From positions 1-45,048 of the forward strand of contig LFSA01000071.1 in assembly GCA_001512635.1 (NCBI GenBank): a DNA stretch of 45,048 nucleotides, written 5' to 3'. This document shows, one piece after another, positions 9,450 to 20,225 of this stretch (positions are counted from its first letter, which is position 1; each line of letters starts with the position of its first letter). Both the position numbers and the translations under genes were made by a program. Under the pieces are notes generated by a model, which was not told the DNA's origin, did not search any database, and worked only from the letters and a program-made list of their open reading frames with translations. This DNA comes from Pelotomaculum sp. DTU098 (GTDB taxonomy: Bacteria > Bacillota > Desulfotomaculia > Desulfotomaculales > Pelotomaculaceae).

Positions 9450-10009
9450 GAAGATATGAATCCTTTCCTTCTCCCGGCGAAAAAAACTCCATGCGGTATT
9501 CCTTCAGGTTGGTAAGCCTCCCCAGGGTTGCCTTTCATTTTTTAATTATTACCTTTTGCCGTTACCTTCCCTTTCTTGAATTAAAAAACCTGTTCTACCG
9601 CCTCTTTTTAGGAATGAAGGTGGGTAGGAACGTTTCCGTAGGCCTGATGGCCATGTTTGATGTTTTTTTCCCGCAGCTCATCTCCATCGGTGACAATACC
9701 ATTATCGGCTACAACGTGACTATTCTAACCCACGAATTTCTGGTGCAGGAGTACCACATAGGGCCGGTTGAGATTGGATCAGGGGTCCTGATTGGTTCCA
9801 ATTCCACCATCCTGCCGGGAGTCCGGATTGGTGACGGAGCTGTTGTGGGAGCCGGTTCCCTGGTCAACAGGGACATCCCCCCGGGGGCTCTGGCGGCTGG
9901 TGTTCCTGCCAGGATCAGGGGCTGGAAAGAATGCGCCGGGCGTTCCGAAACCGGCGGGAATTCCGGGGCTGCTTGCCCCGAAATGAGCGGTAACAAACAA
10001 TCAACTTAA
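9446..10009 (+). CDS. Acyltransferase of the hexapeptide-repeat (LbH) family
   Basis: Left-handed beta-helix acyltransferase, CysE/LacA/NodL class. An N-terminal helical, hydrophobic part (about residues 20-55) precedes hexapeptide repeats: [46 protein letters not shown], then the closing [15 protein letters not shown] His in LTHEF is the likely catalytic base. It overlaps the whiA stop by 4 bases. An internal ATG at 9491 is an alternative start. Acceptor substrate is unknown; the C-terminal 25 residues are unconserved tail. Confidence 0.85.
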   Translation: MRRYESFPSPGEKNSMRYSFRLVSLPRVAFHFLIITFCRYLPFLELKNLFYRLFLGMKVGRNVSVGLMAMFDVFFPQLISIGDNTIIGYNVTILTHEFLVQEYHIGPVEIGSGVLIGSNSTILPGVRIGDGAVVGAGSLVNRDIPPGALAAGVPARIRGWKECAGRSETGGNSGAACPEMSGNKQST

Positions 10010-10024
10010 AAAGGACGGCTTCAT

Positions 10025-10642
10025 TTGGTTCAAGTGTACAGGCTCTGGCGGGATTTCTGGCATAATCCATGGCAGGGGCGCTTTATGGTACCCCTTGTAA
10101 TCATTAATGCGGCCGGTTCTGCTTATGGTTTCTACTGGTACCATGAACAGCTTGCCCGCACGCCTTATTATTTCTGGCCTTTTGTTCCGGACAGCCCGCT
10201 GTCAACCACCCTGTTTGCCCTGGCCCTACTGCTCAGTCTGGCCGGACCGGGCAGGCTTCTGTTTCAGACCGTGGCTTTGACAGCTTCTATCAAGTACGGG
10301 ATCTGGGCCATGGTAATGATTTCCCATTACTGGCTTATGGGCGGCCCCCTGGAGTTTACCGAGGGAATGCTCTGGGTTTCCCATCTTGGTATGGCCCTGC
10401 AGGGATTTATCTACCTTAAAACACTTCAACCTGGACGCGGGGTTATTCTGTTCACTGCTTGCTGGATGACTATTAACGACCTCATGGATTACGGGCTGAA
10501 CCTGCACCCGGATCTGTTCGCACCCGGGCAGAGGGGACTGGCCCTGGTTACTGCTGCGGGTCTTACCCTGACAATCACGGCGGGATTGGCCCTTGGCAGG
10601 TGGTTCAAGGCCGGGCCGGCGGGGAGCGAGGTAGCCGGTTAA
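10025..10642 (+). CDS. DUF1405 (YpjA-like) multi-pass membrane protein
   Basis: About 205 residues with five to six hydrophobic segments, beginning YRLWRDFWHNPWQGRFMVPLV. It contains the family's SAYGFYWYHEQL, FVPDSPLSTTLFAL and YGIWAMVMISHYWL patterns, which match DUF1405/YpjA membrane proteins of Bacilli and Clostridia. Function is unknown. The start is TTG 10025 with AAGGA about 9 bases upstream. It follows the acyltransferase closely and probably shares its transcript. Confidence 0.8.
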   Translation: MVQVYRLWRDFWHNPWQGRFMVPLVIINAAGSAYGFYWYHEQLARTPYYFWPFVPDSPLSTTLFALALLLSLAGPGRLLFQTVALTASIKYGIWAMVMISHYWLMGGPLEFTEGMLWVSHLGMALQGFIYLKTLQPGRGVILFTACWMTINDLMDYGLNLHPDLFAPGQRGLALVTAAGLTLTITAGLALGRWFKAGPAGSEVAG

Positions 10643-10853
10643 GCCGTTATGGAATCCGGTATGTAGTGAATCCGGTATGTAATATAGGTCATGATCTTTG
10701 TAAAAACTGGGACCAGCCCCCGGGCTTATCAGGAATGAAACAATTACCTGGCGAATATCTCTTGGAGTAGGACGGGCAGGCAGGAAAACGCCAGGTCTTT
10801 AGAGAATTAAAAATATAACGAATATTGTCATTTCTTCTGAGGAGTGAAACGCA
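10643..10853. other. Intergenic region before rpoN
   Basis: No gene seen. It holds a short tandem duplication: GAATCCGGTATGTA at 10652-10665 and again at 10668-10681. Just before rpoN is a good GAGGAG ribosome site. A promoter was not identified with confidence. Confidence 0.4.
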
Positions 10854-12275
10854 ATGCGAATGGGGTATGGACTTAATGTTGAACAAACTCAAAAGTTAAT
10901 CATGACCCCTGAATTGCGCCAGGCTATTACTGTTTTGCAGCTTTCTGCACTTGAGCTGTCCATGTACATTGAACAACAGCTTGAGGAAAACCCCTTACTA
11001 GAGCTGAGGGAGGACGAGACCGAAAGAGGGGAAGAAGTTGGGGTTGCAGTTGAACAATATATGCCTGAGAATGAAGATGCGGACAGAAAAGAATATGATC
11101 TGGACTGGGAAGAGTATTTTCAGGACAGCAGCGATCTTGGGGTAGTCCGCCAGGAAAGGATTCAGGAGCAGGAGGAATACAGTTACGAGAATTTCCTGTC
11201 ACAGTCCATGACCCTTTCCGAGCACCTTTTATTTCAGTTGAACCTGAGCCCTTGCAAGGGTGTTGACCGGTTAATTGGTGAATATATTATTGGTAACCTT
11301 GATGAACATGGCTACCTGCGGATGTCCCTGGAGGAAGTAGCTTCGCGTCTTGGTGTGAGCGAGTCCAGGGTTGCCCGTGTACTCAATGTGATCCAGGGCT
11401 TTGACCCGCCCGGCGTGGGGGCCAGGAACCTGGAGGAATGCCTTTTAATTCAGGTTAAGCAATTGGGAATTAAAGATATCGTCCTGGAAAGGCTGATTAA
11501 AGACTACCTGGTGGATTTGTCCAAGGGCAGGTTAAACCGGATCGCCCAGGAACTGGGTATAAGCGTCCAGGATGTCCAGCGGTCGGCGGATCTCTTAAAA
11601 ACCCTTGATCCCAAGCCGGGACGCAATTATTCAGATAATAGCGCCCGTTATATTGTTCCGGATGTTATTCTGGAAAAGGTAGATGGTGAATATGTTATAC
11701 TGGTGAACGATGTGGCTATTCCACGTATTACCATCAATTCCACTTACCGCTCCGTGCTCTCCAAGGATAAAAACCATGACTCCAGGACCCGCCGCTTTGT
11801 GGAGAGCAAGCTTAACGCAGCGGCCTGGTTAATCAGGAGTATTGAACAGAGAAGGCTGACCCTGTACAAGGTTGCCAGCTGTCTGGTTGAGCTGCAAAGG
11901 GACTTTTTGGATAACGGGGTAAAATATCTAAAACCGCTGAACCTGAAGAAGGTGGCCGGGATGGTGGGCCTGCACGAGTCCACTGTCAGCAGGGCTACTT
12001 CAAACAAATACATTCAGACTCCTCAGGGTGTTTTTGAAATGAAATACTTCTTCTCCACTGGCTTAAGCAACTCGACCGGAAACGCCACTTCAGCTGAAAG
12101 CATTAAAAAAATGCTTCAGGAAATCATAGCCCGGGAGGACTCCAGGTCCCCGTTAAACGACCAGCAGATTTCTGATTTGTTCCGGATGCGCGGGATTAGC
12201 ATATCCAGGCGTACGGTGGCCAAGTACAGGGATGAACTGGGGATCGCCGCCATCCGCAAGAGAAAAAGATACTAA
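10854..12275 (+). CDS. rpoN: RNA polymerase sigma-54 factor
   Basis: Alternative sigma factor that needs AAA+ enhancer-binding activators. Domains in order: N-terminal Gln/Leu-rich activator-interaction region (QKLIMTPELRQAI, residues 12-60), an acidic linker (about 60-105), the core-binding domain, a central HTH (HESTVSRATSNKYIQTPQG) and the RpoN box SRRTVAKYR near residues 450-458. At 473 residues it is full length. ATG 10854 is preceded by GAGGAG. It occupies the place in front of gap where many Firmicutes have sigL followed by cggR; here cggR is absent. Confidence 0.96.
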   Translation: MRMGYGLNVEQTQKLIMTPELRQAITVLQLSALELSMYIEQQLEENPLLELREDETERGEEVGVAVEQYMPENEDADRKEYDLDWEEYFQDSSDLGVVRQERIQEQEEYSYENFLSQSMTLSEHLLFQLNLSPCKGVDRLIGEYIIGNLDEHGYLRMSLEEVASRLGVSESRVARVLNVIQGFDPPGVGARNLEECLLIQVKQLGIKDIVLERLIKDYLVDLSKGRLNRIAQELGISVQDVQRSADLLKTLDPKPGRNYSDNSARYIVPDVILEKVDGEYVILVNDVAIPRITINSTYRSVLSKDKNHDSRTRRFVESKLNAAAWLIRSIEQRRLTLYKVASCLVELQRDFLDNGVKYLKPLNLKKVAGMVGLHESTVSRATSNKYIQTPQGVFEMKYFFSTGLSNSTGNATSAESIKKMLQEIIAREDSRSPLNDQQISDLFRMRGISISRRTVAKYRDELGIAAIRKRKRY

Positions 12276-12359
12276 AGTTAATAAACTCAACTTTCGTCCT
12301 GCGAAAATTGATTAATAAGTAATAAATATATACTAAATCTAAATGGAGCTGCATATTAA

Positions 12360-12384
12360 GGGTACTGACATCAGGTTGGTACCC
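12360..12384. promoter_or_regulatory. Inverted repeat in the rpoN-gap intergenic region
   Basis: Perfect 6-bp palindromic arms GGGTAC (12360-12365) and GTACCC (12379-12384) with a 13-base loop, followed by an AT-rich stretch. It could be an operator for the glycolytic operon or a weak terminator of rpoN. It does not match the known CggR operator. Confidence 0.3.
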
Positions 12385-12511
12385 TATTATTCTGTTAAAT
12401 ATTTTTAACAGGGGAGGAACTTATCAACATATAGAGAATTAAAGTAATATACTATTTCATGGATTATGGTTAATTAGGTATACTAATGAAAGGAGCGGTA
12501 CTACTAATGGG

Positions 12512-13537
12512 GTGAAAATAGGGATAAATGGTCTCGGAAGAATTGGCCGCGACATCCTGAGATGCGCGTTAAAACGACCGGACATAGAGGTTGTGGCTGT
12601 CAATCATAAATCCCGGAGAATTGCGGTTACCGATACCTATGCCCAATCTGTGGCCCACATGATAAAGTATGATTCCATTCACGGCACCTTTGACGCAGAG
12701 GTCAGTGCCCGGGATAACCGGACCATTGTGGTTGACGGCCATGAAGTTCTGCTGCTGGCCGAAGGGGATCCCACGCTGTTACCCTGGAAAGAGCTTGGAG
12801 TCGAGTTCGTGGTGGAGTCCACGGGAAGGTTTAACAATAAGGAAGATGCCAGCAAGCACATCCAGGCCGGCGCCCGCAAGGTGGTAATAAGCGCTCCGGC
12901 CAAGGGCGAGTGCATGACGATTGTCATGGGAGTAAACGAGGACCAGTATGATCCCTCCCAGCACCATGTGGTGTCAAATGCTTCCTGCACCACCAACTGC
13001 CTGGCCCCGGTAGCTAAAGTGCTCCATGAAAATTTTGGAATCGAAAAAGGGCTGATGACCACCGTCCACGCCTATACCAACGACCAGCAACTTCTGGATA
13101 TGCCCCACCGGGATATGCGCAGGTCCAGGGCAGCCAACCTGAACATTATTCCCACCACCACCGGGGCAGCCAAGTCAGTGGCCCTGGTGCTCCCGGAGCT
13201 GAAAGGAAAACTTAACGGATTTGCCATGCGGGTTCCGACGCCCAATGTTTCCGTGGTGGACCTTGTGGTGGAATTGAGTAAACCCGTTACTGTAGAAGAG
13301 ATTAACCGGGCCTTCCAAGAGGCCGCGGCAGGTCCCTTAAAGGGGATCCTGGATTATTGTGAACTACCCCTGGTTTCCATAGATTTTAACGGCAACCCCC
13401 ATTCGGCGATTATCGACGCCCTCTCCACCATGGTGATCGGCGGCAATATGGCCAAAGTGGTCGCCTGGTACGACAACGAGTGGGGTTACTCCCAGCGGGT
13501 TCTAGACCTGTTGATGTATATGGCCTCAAAAGAGTAG
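12512..13537 (+). CDS. gap: Type I glyceraldehyde-3-phosphate dehydrogenase
   Basis: Oxidises glyceraldehyde-3-P to 1,3-bisphosphoglycerate. N-terminal Rossmann motif [10 protein letters not shown] is at residues 4-13. The catalytic Cys159 is in SNASCTTN, with the His in [10 protein letters not shown]. The coenzyme loop after beta-2 is unusual: instead of the Asn-Asp of NAD enzymes it reads NHKSRR followed by an insertion of about seven residues, which may shift preference to NADP. Start is GTG 12512; an AAGGAG at 12490-12494 is unusually far away. A two-codon ORF (ATG GGG TGA, 12507-12515) overlaps the start. First gene of the glycolytic operon. Confidence 0.95.
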   Translation: MKIGINGLGRIGRDILRCALKRPDIEVVAVNHKSRRIAVTDTYAQSVAHMIKYDSIHGTFDAEVSARDNRTIVVDGHEVLLLAEGDPTLLPWKELGVEFVVESTGRFNNKEDASKHIQAGARKVVISAPAKGECMTIVMGVNEDQYDPSQHHVVSNASCTTNCLAPVAKVLHENFGIEKGLMTTVHAYTNDQQLLDMPHRDMRRSRAANLNIIPTTTGAAKSVALVLPELKGKLNGFAMRVPTPNVSVVDLVVELSKPVTVEEINRAFQEAAAGPLKGILDYCELPLVSIDFNGNPHSAIIDALSTMVIGGNMAKVVAWYDNEWGYSQRVLDLLMYMASKE

Positions 13538-13580
13538 AATAAGGGCGAGTTTATAAGGACAATTTAATCCCAGGGAAAGA

Positions 13581-13647
13581 AAAGCGCTGCGACAACATTG
13601 TTTGCGGGCCGGGCAACGGCGGCAGGTGGATGTTTTTGCAGCGCTTT
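13581..13647 (+). promoter_or_regulatory. Large inverted repeat in the pgk leader
   Basis: Perfect 10-bp arms AAAGCGCTGC (13581-13590) and GCAGCGCTTT (13638-13647) enclose a 47-base GC-rich loop that could fold further. It ends about 32 bases before pgk. It has no T-run, so a processing or mRNA-stability element between gap and pgk is more likely than a terminator. This is inference. Confidence 0.45.
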
Positions 13648-13679
13648 CCAGGGATGTCCAGAAAAAGAGGTGTTTATAT

Positions 13680-14867
13680 ATGGCCAAAAAGACAGTAAGG
13701 GACGTTGACGTGGCAGGGAGGCGGGTACTGGTCCGGGTGGATTTTAATGTGCCCCTGAGCAAGGATAGCGGTTGTGTTTCCGACGATACCCGGATCCGGG
13801 CAGCCCTTCCCACCATCGAGTATTTAATTCAACAAAAGGCTAAAGTCATACTTGTTTCACACCTCGGGCGCCCAAAGGGTAAGGTTGATGAAAAATATAG
13901 AATGGATCCCGTAGCTGAGCGCCTGTCTGAACTGCTGGGCAGGCCGGTGCAGAAAGTGGACGAGGCTGTGGGGGAGGTTCCCCAGTCGGCTGTTGAGCAG
14001 ATGCAGGACGGGGACGTACTCCTTCTGGAGAATGTCCGCTTTTATCCGGAGGAAGAAAAAAACGACGAGAACTTTGCCAGAATGCTGGCGTCTCTGGCTG
14101 ATGTTTATGTCAATGACGCCTTCGGGACTGCCCACCGTGCCCACGCTTCCACCCAGGGAGTCACTGAATTTCTGCCCGCCGTGGCAGGATTTTTAATGGA
14201 GAATGAACTTGACATGCTAGGCCGGCTGCTGGCAAACCCCGAATCCCCCTTTGTGGCCATCATCGGCGGAGCTAAGGTGTCCGATAAAATTGCCGTTCTG
14301 TCAAACTTGATGGATAAGGTGGATACCCTGATCATCGGGGGCGGGATGGCCAATACCTTCCTCAAGGCCCAGGGATTCGACATGGGCAAGTCCCTGCTGG
14401 AGGTCGACAAGCTGGAAACGGCCAAAAATCTGATGAAGAAGGCCAAAAGCAAGGGTGTCCAGTTGCTTCTGCCCGTGGACGTGGTGGCGGCCCCAGGGGC
14501 GGCCCCTGATGCCGAGCCGGCAACCGTAGCTGTGGATAAGATTCCCCCCGACTTTATGGCCCTGGATATTGGACCCGAGACCCTGGCCCGCTTTGCTGCA
14601 GCCCTGAAAAACGCCAGGACCGTATTCTGGAACGGGCCCATGGGGGTTTTTGAAATGAAGCCCTTTGCGAAGGGAACCGAAGGCATCGCCCGGGAGCTGA
14701 GCCAGGTTGAAGGCATTACCGTGGTGGGCGGCGGCGACTCCGTAGCTGCCGTAAAACAGGCGGGGGTGGCCGACCAGATCAGCCATATTTCCACAGGGGG
14801 CGGCGCAGCCCTGGAGTTTCTGGAGGGGAAGGAACTTCCGGGAGTGGTGGCGCTACTGGACAAGTAG
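13680..14867 (+). CDS. pgk: Phosphoglycerate kinase
   Basis: Transfers phosphate from 1,3-bisphosphoglycerate to ADP. Motifs: [13 protein letters not shown] near the N terminus, [17 protein letters not shown], and the nucleotide-site GGGDSVAAV. Start ATG 13680 is chosen because the conserved N terminus begins there and AGAGGTG lies just upstream; the longer open frame from 13602 runs through the leader hairpin. At 395 residues it is normal length. Second gene of the glycolytic operon. Confidence 0.96.
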   Translation: MAKKTVRDVDVAGRRVLVRVDFNVPLSKDSGCVSDDTRIRAALPTIEYLIQQKAKVILVSHLGRPKGKVDEKYRMDPVAERLSELLGRPVQKVDEAVGEVPQSAVEQMQDGDVLLLENVRFYPEEEKNDENFARMLASLADVYVNDAFGTAHRAHASTQGVTEFLPAVAGFLMENELDMLGRLLANPESPFVAIIGGAKVSDKIAVLSNLMDKVDTLIIGGGMANTFLKAQGFDMGKSLLEVDKLETAKNLMKKAKSKGVQLLLPVDVVAAPGAAPDAEPATVAVDKIPPDFMALDIGPETLARFAAALKNARTVFWNGPMGVFEMKPFAKGTEGIARELSQVEGITVVGGGDSVAAVKQAGVADQISHISTGGGAALEFLEGKELPGVVALLDK

Positions 14868-15180
14868 GGGCGCTCTTTTTGGAAAGGAGCCCGCCCAGGA
14901 TGCAGCCGGGCTTACCCCGGGACATGCTCCGGGTTTGTAAGGCCGGCTTTTTGATGAAGAGGGGCACTGGCCCGGCAAGACTCCCAGGGCAGCCGCCTGC
15001 CGGGAGATGCTGGCGCAGGGGACAGGCCCGGCCTTAAGGTCCTGGTTGGACCTGCAGGTAAAAAGCTTGGCCGTATTTGAGTCAAGGGCTTGCTTTGCTT
15101 TCCGGGCCGGTGACCGGGGGCGGGGCCGGCTGGACAGGCTTGGGGGGGACCAGTGAAGAAGGAAGGGGGAAGGAGCAGTG
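14868..15180. other. Intergenic region pgk-tpiA
   Basis: 313 GC-rich bases. It contains hairpin potential (AGCCCG at 14888-14893 with CGGGCT at 14907-14912). There is one weak candidate small ORF, ATG 14900 to TAA 15037 (45 codons), with AAAGGAG at 14883-14889 upstream. The peptide is basic and Gly/Pro-rich and resembles nothing I know; I do not claim it as a gene. Confidence 0.3.
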
Positions 15181-15969
15181 ATGAAAGGCCGCAGGCCGCT
15201 CATTGCAGGAAACTGGAAGATGCATAAAACCATACCCGAGGCGCTTTCCTTCGTCGAGGGATTAAAAAAGGCGGCGGCGGAGTTTAAAGGTGTCGAGGTG
15301 GCGGTTTGTCCTCCCTTTACCGCCCTGGCCCCGGTGGCCGAGGCCCTGCGGGGCACGGAAATCGCCACCGGCGCCCAGGATGTCCACTGGGAGGAAAAGG
15401 GAGCCTTTACCGGGGAGATATCACCCGGGATGCTTAAGGATGCCGGCTGCCGTTACGTGATCATAGGACACTCGGAAAGGCGGCAGTATTTCGGGGAAAC
15501 CAGCGAGCTGGTTAACCGCAAGATCAAGGCTGTTCTGCCGCACGGCCTGGTCCCGGTGATGTGTGTGGGAGAAAGCCTGGCGGAGCGCGAGGCGGGCGTT
15601 ACCAGGCAGGTGGTGCACGACCAGACGGTGGCCGGTCTGGCAGGCCTGACGCCGGAGCAGGTGGCCGGCCTGGTCATAGCTTACGAGCCGGTATGGGCTA
15701 TCGGCACAGGAAAAACAGCCTCGGATGAGGATGCTCAGGAGGTAATCGGTTACATACGCGAGCTTGTCAGGGATTTGTACGGCAGCGAAGCAGCCGGACG
15801 GGTGCGGATCCAGTACGGCGGGAGCGTCAAACCGGGAAACACCGCCGGGTTGATGGCCATGCCGGACATTGACGGAGCCCTTGTGGGGGGCGCCAGCCTT
15901 GAAGTGGACAGTTTCCTGGGCATTATCAAGGCAGCCGCAGGCGGCGGGTCAGGAAGCCCCGGGTCCTAA
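15181..15969 (+). CDS. tpiA: Triosephosphate isomerase
   Basis: Interconverts dihydroxyacetone phosphate and glyceraldehyde-3-P. Catalytic residues are visible: Lys13 in GNWKMHK, His97 in IIGHSERR and Glu169 in AYEPVWAIGTG. The phosphate loop QYGGSVKPGN and the final GALVGGASL are present. ATG 15181 is preferred over the adjacent GTG because AGGAG at 15171-15175 spaces well. Length about 262 residues. Between pgk and gpmI in the operon. Confidence 0.96.
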   Translation: MKGRRPLIAGNWKMHKTIPEALSFVEGLKKAAAEFKGVEVAVCPPFTALAPVAEALRGTEIATGAQDVHWEEKGAFTGEISPGMLKDAGCRYVIIGHSERRQYFGETSELVNRKIKAVLPHGLVPVMCVGESLAEREAGVTRQVVHDQTVAGLAGLTPEQVAGLVIAYEPVWAIGTGKTASDEDAQEVIGYIRELVRDLYGSEAAGRVRIQYGGSVKPGNTAGLMAMPDIDGALVGGASLEVDSFLGIIKAAAGGGSGSPGS

Positions 15970-16063
15970 CCGCCGGTTAAAGCAATCTTCTATTGAAGCA
16001 TTCTATTGAAGAATTCTAATTACCAGATTTACCGGATCTGTAATCCAATTGGAGGTACATTTT

Positions 16064-17611
16064 TTGACACCAGGCAAAAAGCCCCTGGTGCTGGTTATCC
16101 TGGACGGCTGGGGTTTAAGCCCCAGGGAGGAAGGGAACGCCATGGCCAGGGCTAATCTACCCAACTTTAGAAGGTTTCTTATGGAATATCCCCACTGTAC
16201 CCTGGAATGTTCCGGGGAAAAGGTGGGCCTGCCGGAGGGCCAGATGGGCAACTCCGAAGTGGGGCACCTGAATATCGGTGCCGGCCGGGTTGTTTACCAG
16301 GAATTGACGCGGATAACACGGGCCATCCGGGACGGGAGCTTTTTCCAGAACGAGGCCCTGCTGGATGCGGTGAAGCACGTTCAAAAGAACAACAGCTCCC
16401 TGCACCTGATGGGGCTGCTCTCCGACGGTGGAGTGCACAGCCACATCAACCATCTCCTGGCCCTGCTGGACCTGGCAGCCGGGCAAAACCTGAGCCGGGT
16501 CTTTGTCCACACCTTTCTGGACGGGCGTGACGTACCGCCGGACAACGCCAGGGAATATTTTGAAATCCTCAGGCTAAAACTAAGTGAACTGGGATATGCT
16601 GTGGCTACGGTGATGGGACGCTATTACGCCATGGACCGGGACCGGCGCTGGGACCGGACCGAGCGGGCCTACAACGCCATGGTCTTTGGCGAGGGCATCC
16701 GGGCCAGTACCCCGCTGGAGGCAGTGGAACTGGGCTACAGCAGGGGAGAGACGGACGAATTTATCCAGCCCACCGTAATTATGAACAGTACAGGGGGGCC
16801 TGTGGCCAGGGTTGAGGACGGGGACGCCGTAATCTTCTTCAATTTCCGGCCTGACCGCGCCCGGCAGATTACCAGGGCTTTCGTGGACAGGGAGTTTACC
16901 GGCTTTAAGCGAAGAAACGGCTACCCGCAAGTGCACTTCACCTGTATGACCCTTTACGACAAAACCATTGAAGCGCCGGTGGCTTTCCGGGCCCAGACCC
17001 TGAATAACACCCTCGGAGAGGTTTTGAGCAAGCACGGCATACCCCAGCTCCGCCTGGCCGAAACGGAAAAGTACGCCCATGTCACCTTTTTTTTCAACGG
17101 CGGCGTGGAGGAGCCCTATCCCGGCGAAGACCGGATCCTGGTACCTTCGCCTAAAGTGTCTACATACGACCTCAAGCCGGAAATGAGCGCCCTCGGGGTT
17201 ACCGATAAATTTTTGGAACAGCTGAGCCTGAATAAATACAGCGTGATTATCATGAACTACGCCAATCCGGATATGGTGGGGCATACCGGAGACATGGAAG
17301 CAACAGTCCGGGCCCTGGAAACCGTGGACAACTGCCTGGGCAAAGTTGTCCGGGCCGTGCTGGAAAGGGAGGGTACGGTCCTGATTACGGCAGACCACGG
17401 CAACGCGGACGAAATGCTGGACGAAAAGGGAGAAGTCTGTACCGCCCACAGCACCAACCCGGTCCCCTTTATCCTGATCAGGCAGGACACTGCCGGCCTG
17501 TGCCTGCGGGACGGCAGCCTGGAAGATATAGCACCCACCATACTGGACTTGCTGAACATACCCGTGCCGGAGGAGATGACCGGAGCTACTTTGATAAAAA
17601 AAGAAGCTTAG
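16064..17611 (+). CDS. gpmI: 2,3-bisphosphoglycerate-independent phosphoglycerate mutase
   Basis: Manganese-dependent interconversion of 3- and 2-phosphoglycerate. Alkaline-phosphatase-like fold: LVILDGWG at the N terminus supplies a metal Asp, and the nucleophile Ser64 is in GNSEVGHLN. HSHINHLLALL, FLDGRDVPP, FNFRPDRARQ and TADHGNADEM supply further metal and substrate ligands. The start is TTG 16064 because GGAGG (16051-16055) lies 8 bases before it; the earlier in-frame TTG at 16049 overlaps that site. 515 residues is typical. The upstream spacer repeats TTCTATTGAAG twice. Confidence 0.95.
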   Translation: MTPGKKPLVLVILDGWGLSPREEGNAMARANLPNFRRFLMEYPHCTLECSGEKVGLPEGQMGNSEVGHLNIGAGRVVYQELTRITRAIRDGSFFQNEALLDAVKHVQKNNSSLHLMGLLSDGGVHSHINHLLALLDLAAGQNLSRVFVHTFLDGRDVPPDNAREYFEILRLKLSELGYAVATVMGRYYAMDRDRRWDRTERAYNAMVFGEGIRASTPLEAVELGYSRGETDEFIQPTVIMNSTGGPVARVEDGDAVIFFNFRPDRARQITRAFVDREFTGFKRRNGYPQVHFTCMTLYDKTIEAPVAFRAQTLNNTLGEVLSKHGIPQLRLAETEKYAHVTFFFNGGVEEPYPGEDRILVPSPKVSTYDLKPEMSALGVTDKFLEQLSLNKYSVIIMNYANPDMVGHTGDMEATVRALETVDNCLGKVVRAVLEREGTVLITADHGNADEMLDEKGEVCTAHSTNPVPFILIRQDTAGLCLRDGSLEDIAPTILDLLNIPVPEEMTGATLIKKEA

Positions 17612-17638
17612 GCTTTGAAAAGCAAGAGACCTTTTTAA

Positions 17639-18967
<1,329 letters not shown>

Positions 18968-18992
18968 GGCGCCCACGATTTAGGGTGTCCAA

Positions 18993-19021
18993 TTGCCAGG
19001 CTAATAAAGCTGTGGTATAAT
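18993..19021 (+). promoter_or_regulatory. Promoter of secG
   Basis: TTGCCA (18993-18998), 17-base spacer, TATAAT (19016-19021) with an extended TGG just before the -10. A vegetative sigma-A type promoter placed between eno and secG. Confidence 0.75.
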
Positions 19022-19055
19022 TGCTTCGGCACACCCGTGCCGGGGAGGTGAGTTT

Positions 19056-19292
19056 GTGGGAGTTGTAAAGGCAATCTTTATGGTAATACATGTGCTTCTT
19101 GCACTTGCCCTGATAGCTTCAGTGGTTCTGCAGTCCGGTAAGAGCGCCGGCCTTTCCGGTTCCATCGCCGGTGGGGCGGAGACATTATTCGGCGGCAAGA
19201 AAAAGGGTCTGGACGAACTGCTGGCCAAGATTACAGTTGTGGTAGCCATATTATTTGCGGCAACAGCCCTGTTACTGGTGCTCTGGGAGTAA
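19056..19292 (+). CDS. secG: Preprotein translocase subunit SecG
   Basis: Small SecYEG accessory subunit. Its 78 residues contain two membrane helices (about 5-25 and 55-76) flanking the conserved cytoplasmic loop with LQSGKSAGLSGSIAGGAETLFGG. GTG start follows GGGGAGGTGAG. Linkage of eno to secG is common in Firmicutes. An independent promoter lies at 18993-19021. Confidence 0.93.
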   Translation: MGVVKAIFMVIHVLLALALIASVVLQSGKSAGLSGSIAGGAETLFGGKKKGLDELLAKITVVVAILFAATALLLVLWE

Positions 19293-19784
19293 GCGAACAA
19301 AGGTTAACAGGTATAGAAGCATAAAACAGGGAAGTGTAGAAATATAGCTGTATAGAAAGATTAAAGCAAAGAGTTATAGAAGTGCATGAAGCATAGAAGA
19401 AGGCATGCTCCCTGAGAATACCACGGGCGGATGTGGGAAACGAGGATCTAAAGGGATAAAATGCTCCCGTTGCAGCTCAACGCGACCTGTAGAGAAAGCA
19501 TAAAGCGATTGAGGCAGAACATAATTGAAGCATGACTTATTAAAGCATAATATGAACGAACGGATCATTCAAAAGCGCCGGATTTCCGGCGCTATTTTGA
19601 TCCTGCGGGCAAAGACAGGGTTACGCTGCCGCTACCGCACTTCACCCTATTCCGGCAGTTGTAAAGTGTTGGAAAGGGCGGCTCCGGAGATAACCCACGG
19701 CGAAAGTTGCCAAAAAGTTGCCAATATGAGGTTGTTTTAGTAAAATGAACAGGGAACTGAATTAGAGAAAGAGGGGAAGGATTA
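19293..19784. other. Intergenic region secG-thioesterase
   Basis: 492 bases with no convincing gene. The first 120 bases are AT-rich with repeated TATAGAA/CATAGAA words (19311, 19353, 19375 and 19392 areas). A strong terminator lies at 19574-19600. No tRNA fold recognised. Confidence 0.5.
19574..19600 (+). terminator. Rho-independent terminator
   Basis: Perfect 9-bp arms AGCGCCGGA / TCCGGCGCT (19574-19582 and 19585-19593), followed by ATTTTGAT. It is preceded by AAA, so it may work in both directions. Probably ends the secG transcript. Confidence 0.7.
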
Positions 19785-20225
19785 ATGCTTGAATCCCTGC
19801 GTGATGAAGGTATGTGTTTCGGCTGCGGCTCCCGCAACCCCATCGGCCTCAAGCTGGTTTTTGAGCAGGACGGGGAAGTGACCCGCACAACCTTTGTAGG
19901 CACCCCTGAGCACCAGGGCTGGAACGGTGTGATCCACGGGGGCCTCCTTGCCACCCTGCTGGACGAGACCATGAGCCAGTGGCTCTGGGCCAGAAATATT
20001 GTCACCATGACTGCTGAAATGACCACCCGCTACAGAACTGCCACGCCCGTGGGAGTGAAGCTGACTATTGAAGCCAGAAGAGTAGCTGAAAGGGGCCGGT
20101 TGCTTCAGATGGAAGCCTGGGTCAAGCTGCCCGACGGAACGGTATCCGCCCGGGCCACGGCCAAATTCTTAAAAGTAAAACCTGAAAAGATGCCGAAAGG
20201 AGCATTATCGTTTGAACATGAATAG
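19785..20225 (+). CDS. PaaI-like hotdog-fold thioesterase
   Basis: Acyl-CoA thioesterase-like hotdog protein of 146 residues. It has the PaaI/YbgC-type pattern: CFGCGSRNPIGLKL near the N terminus, then WNGVIHGGLLATLLDETM, in which the HGG loop and Asp/Glu of the central helix form the active site. ATG 19785 follows GAGGGGAAGG. Substrate unknown. Its end overlaps the next gene's start (14 bases), so the two are likely translated together. Confidence 0.85.
   Translation: MLESLRDEGMCFGCGSRNPIGLKLVFEQDGEVTRTTFVGTPEHQGWNGVIHGGLLATLLDETMSQWLWARNIVTMTAEMTTRYRTATPVGVKLTIEARRVAERGRLLQMEAWVKLPDGTVSARATAKFLKVKPEKMPKGALSFEHE

Noticed and set aside
14105-14863. 252-codon minus-strand open frame opposite pgk
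   Set aside because: Ser/Ala-rich shadow without a ribosome site; pgk is complete on the + strand.
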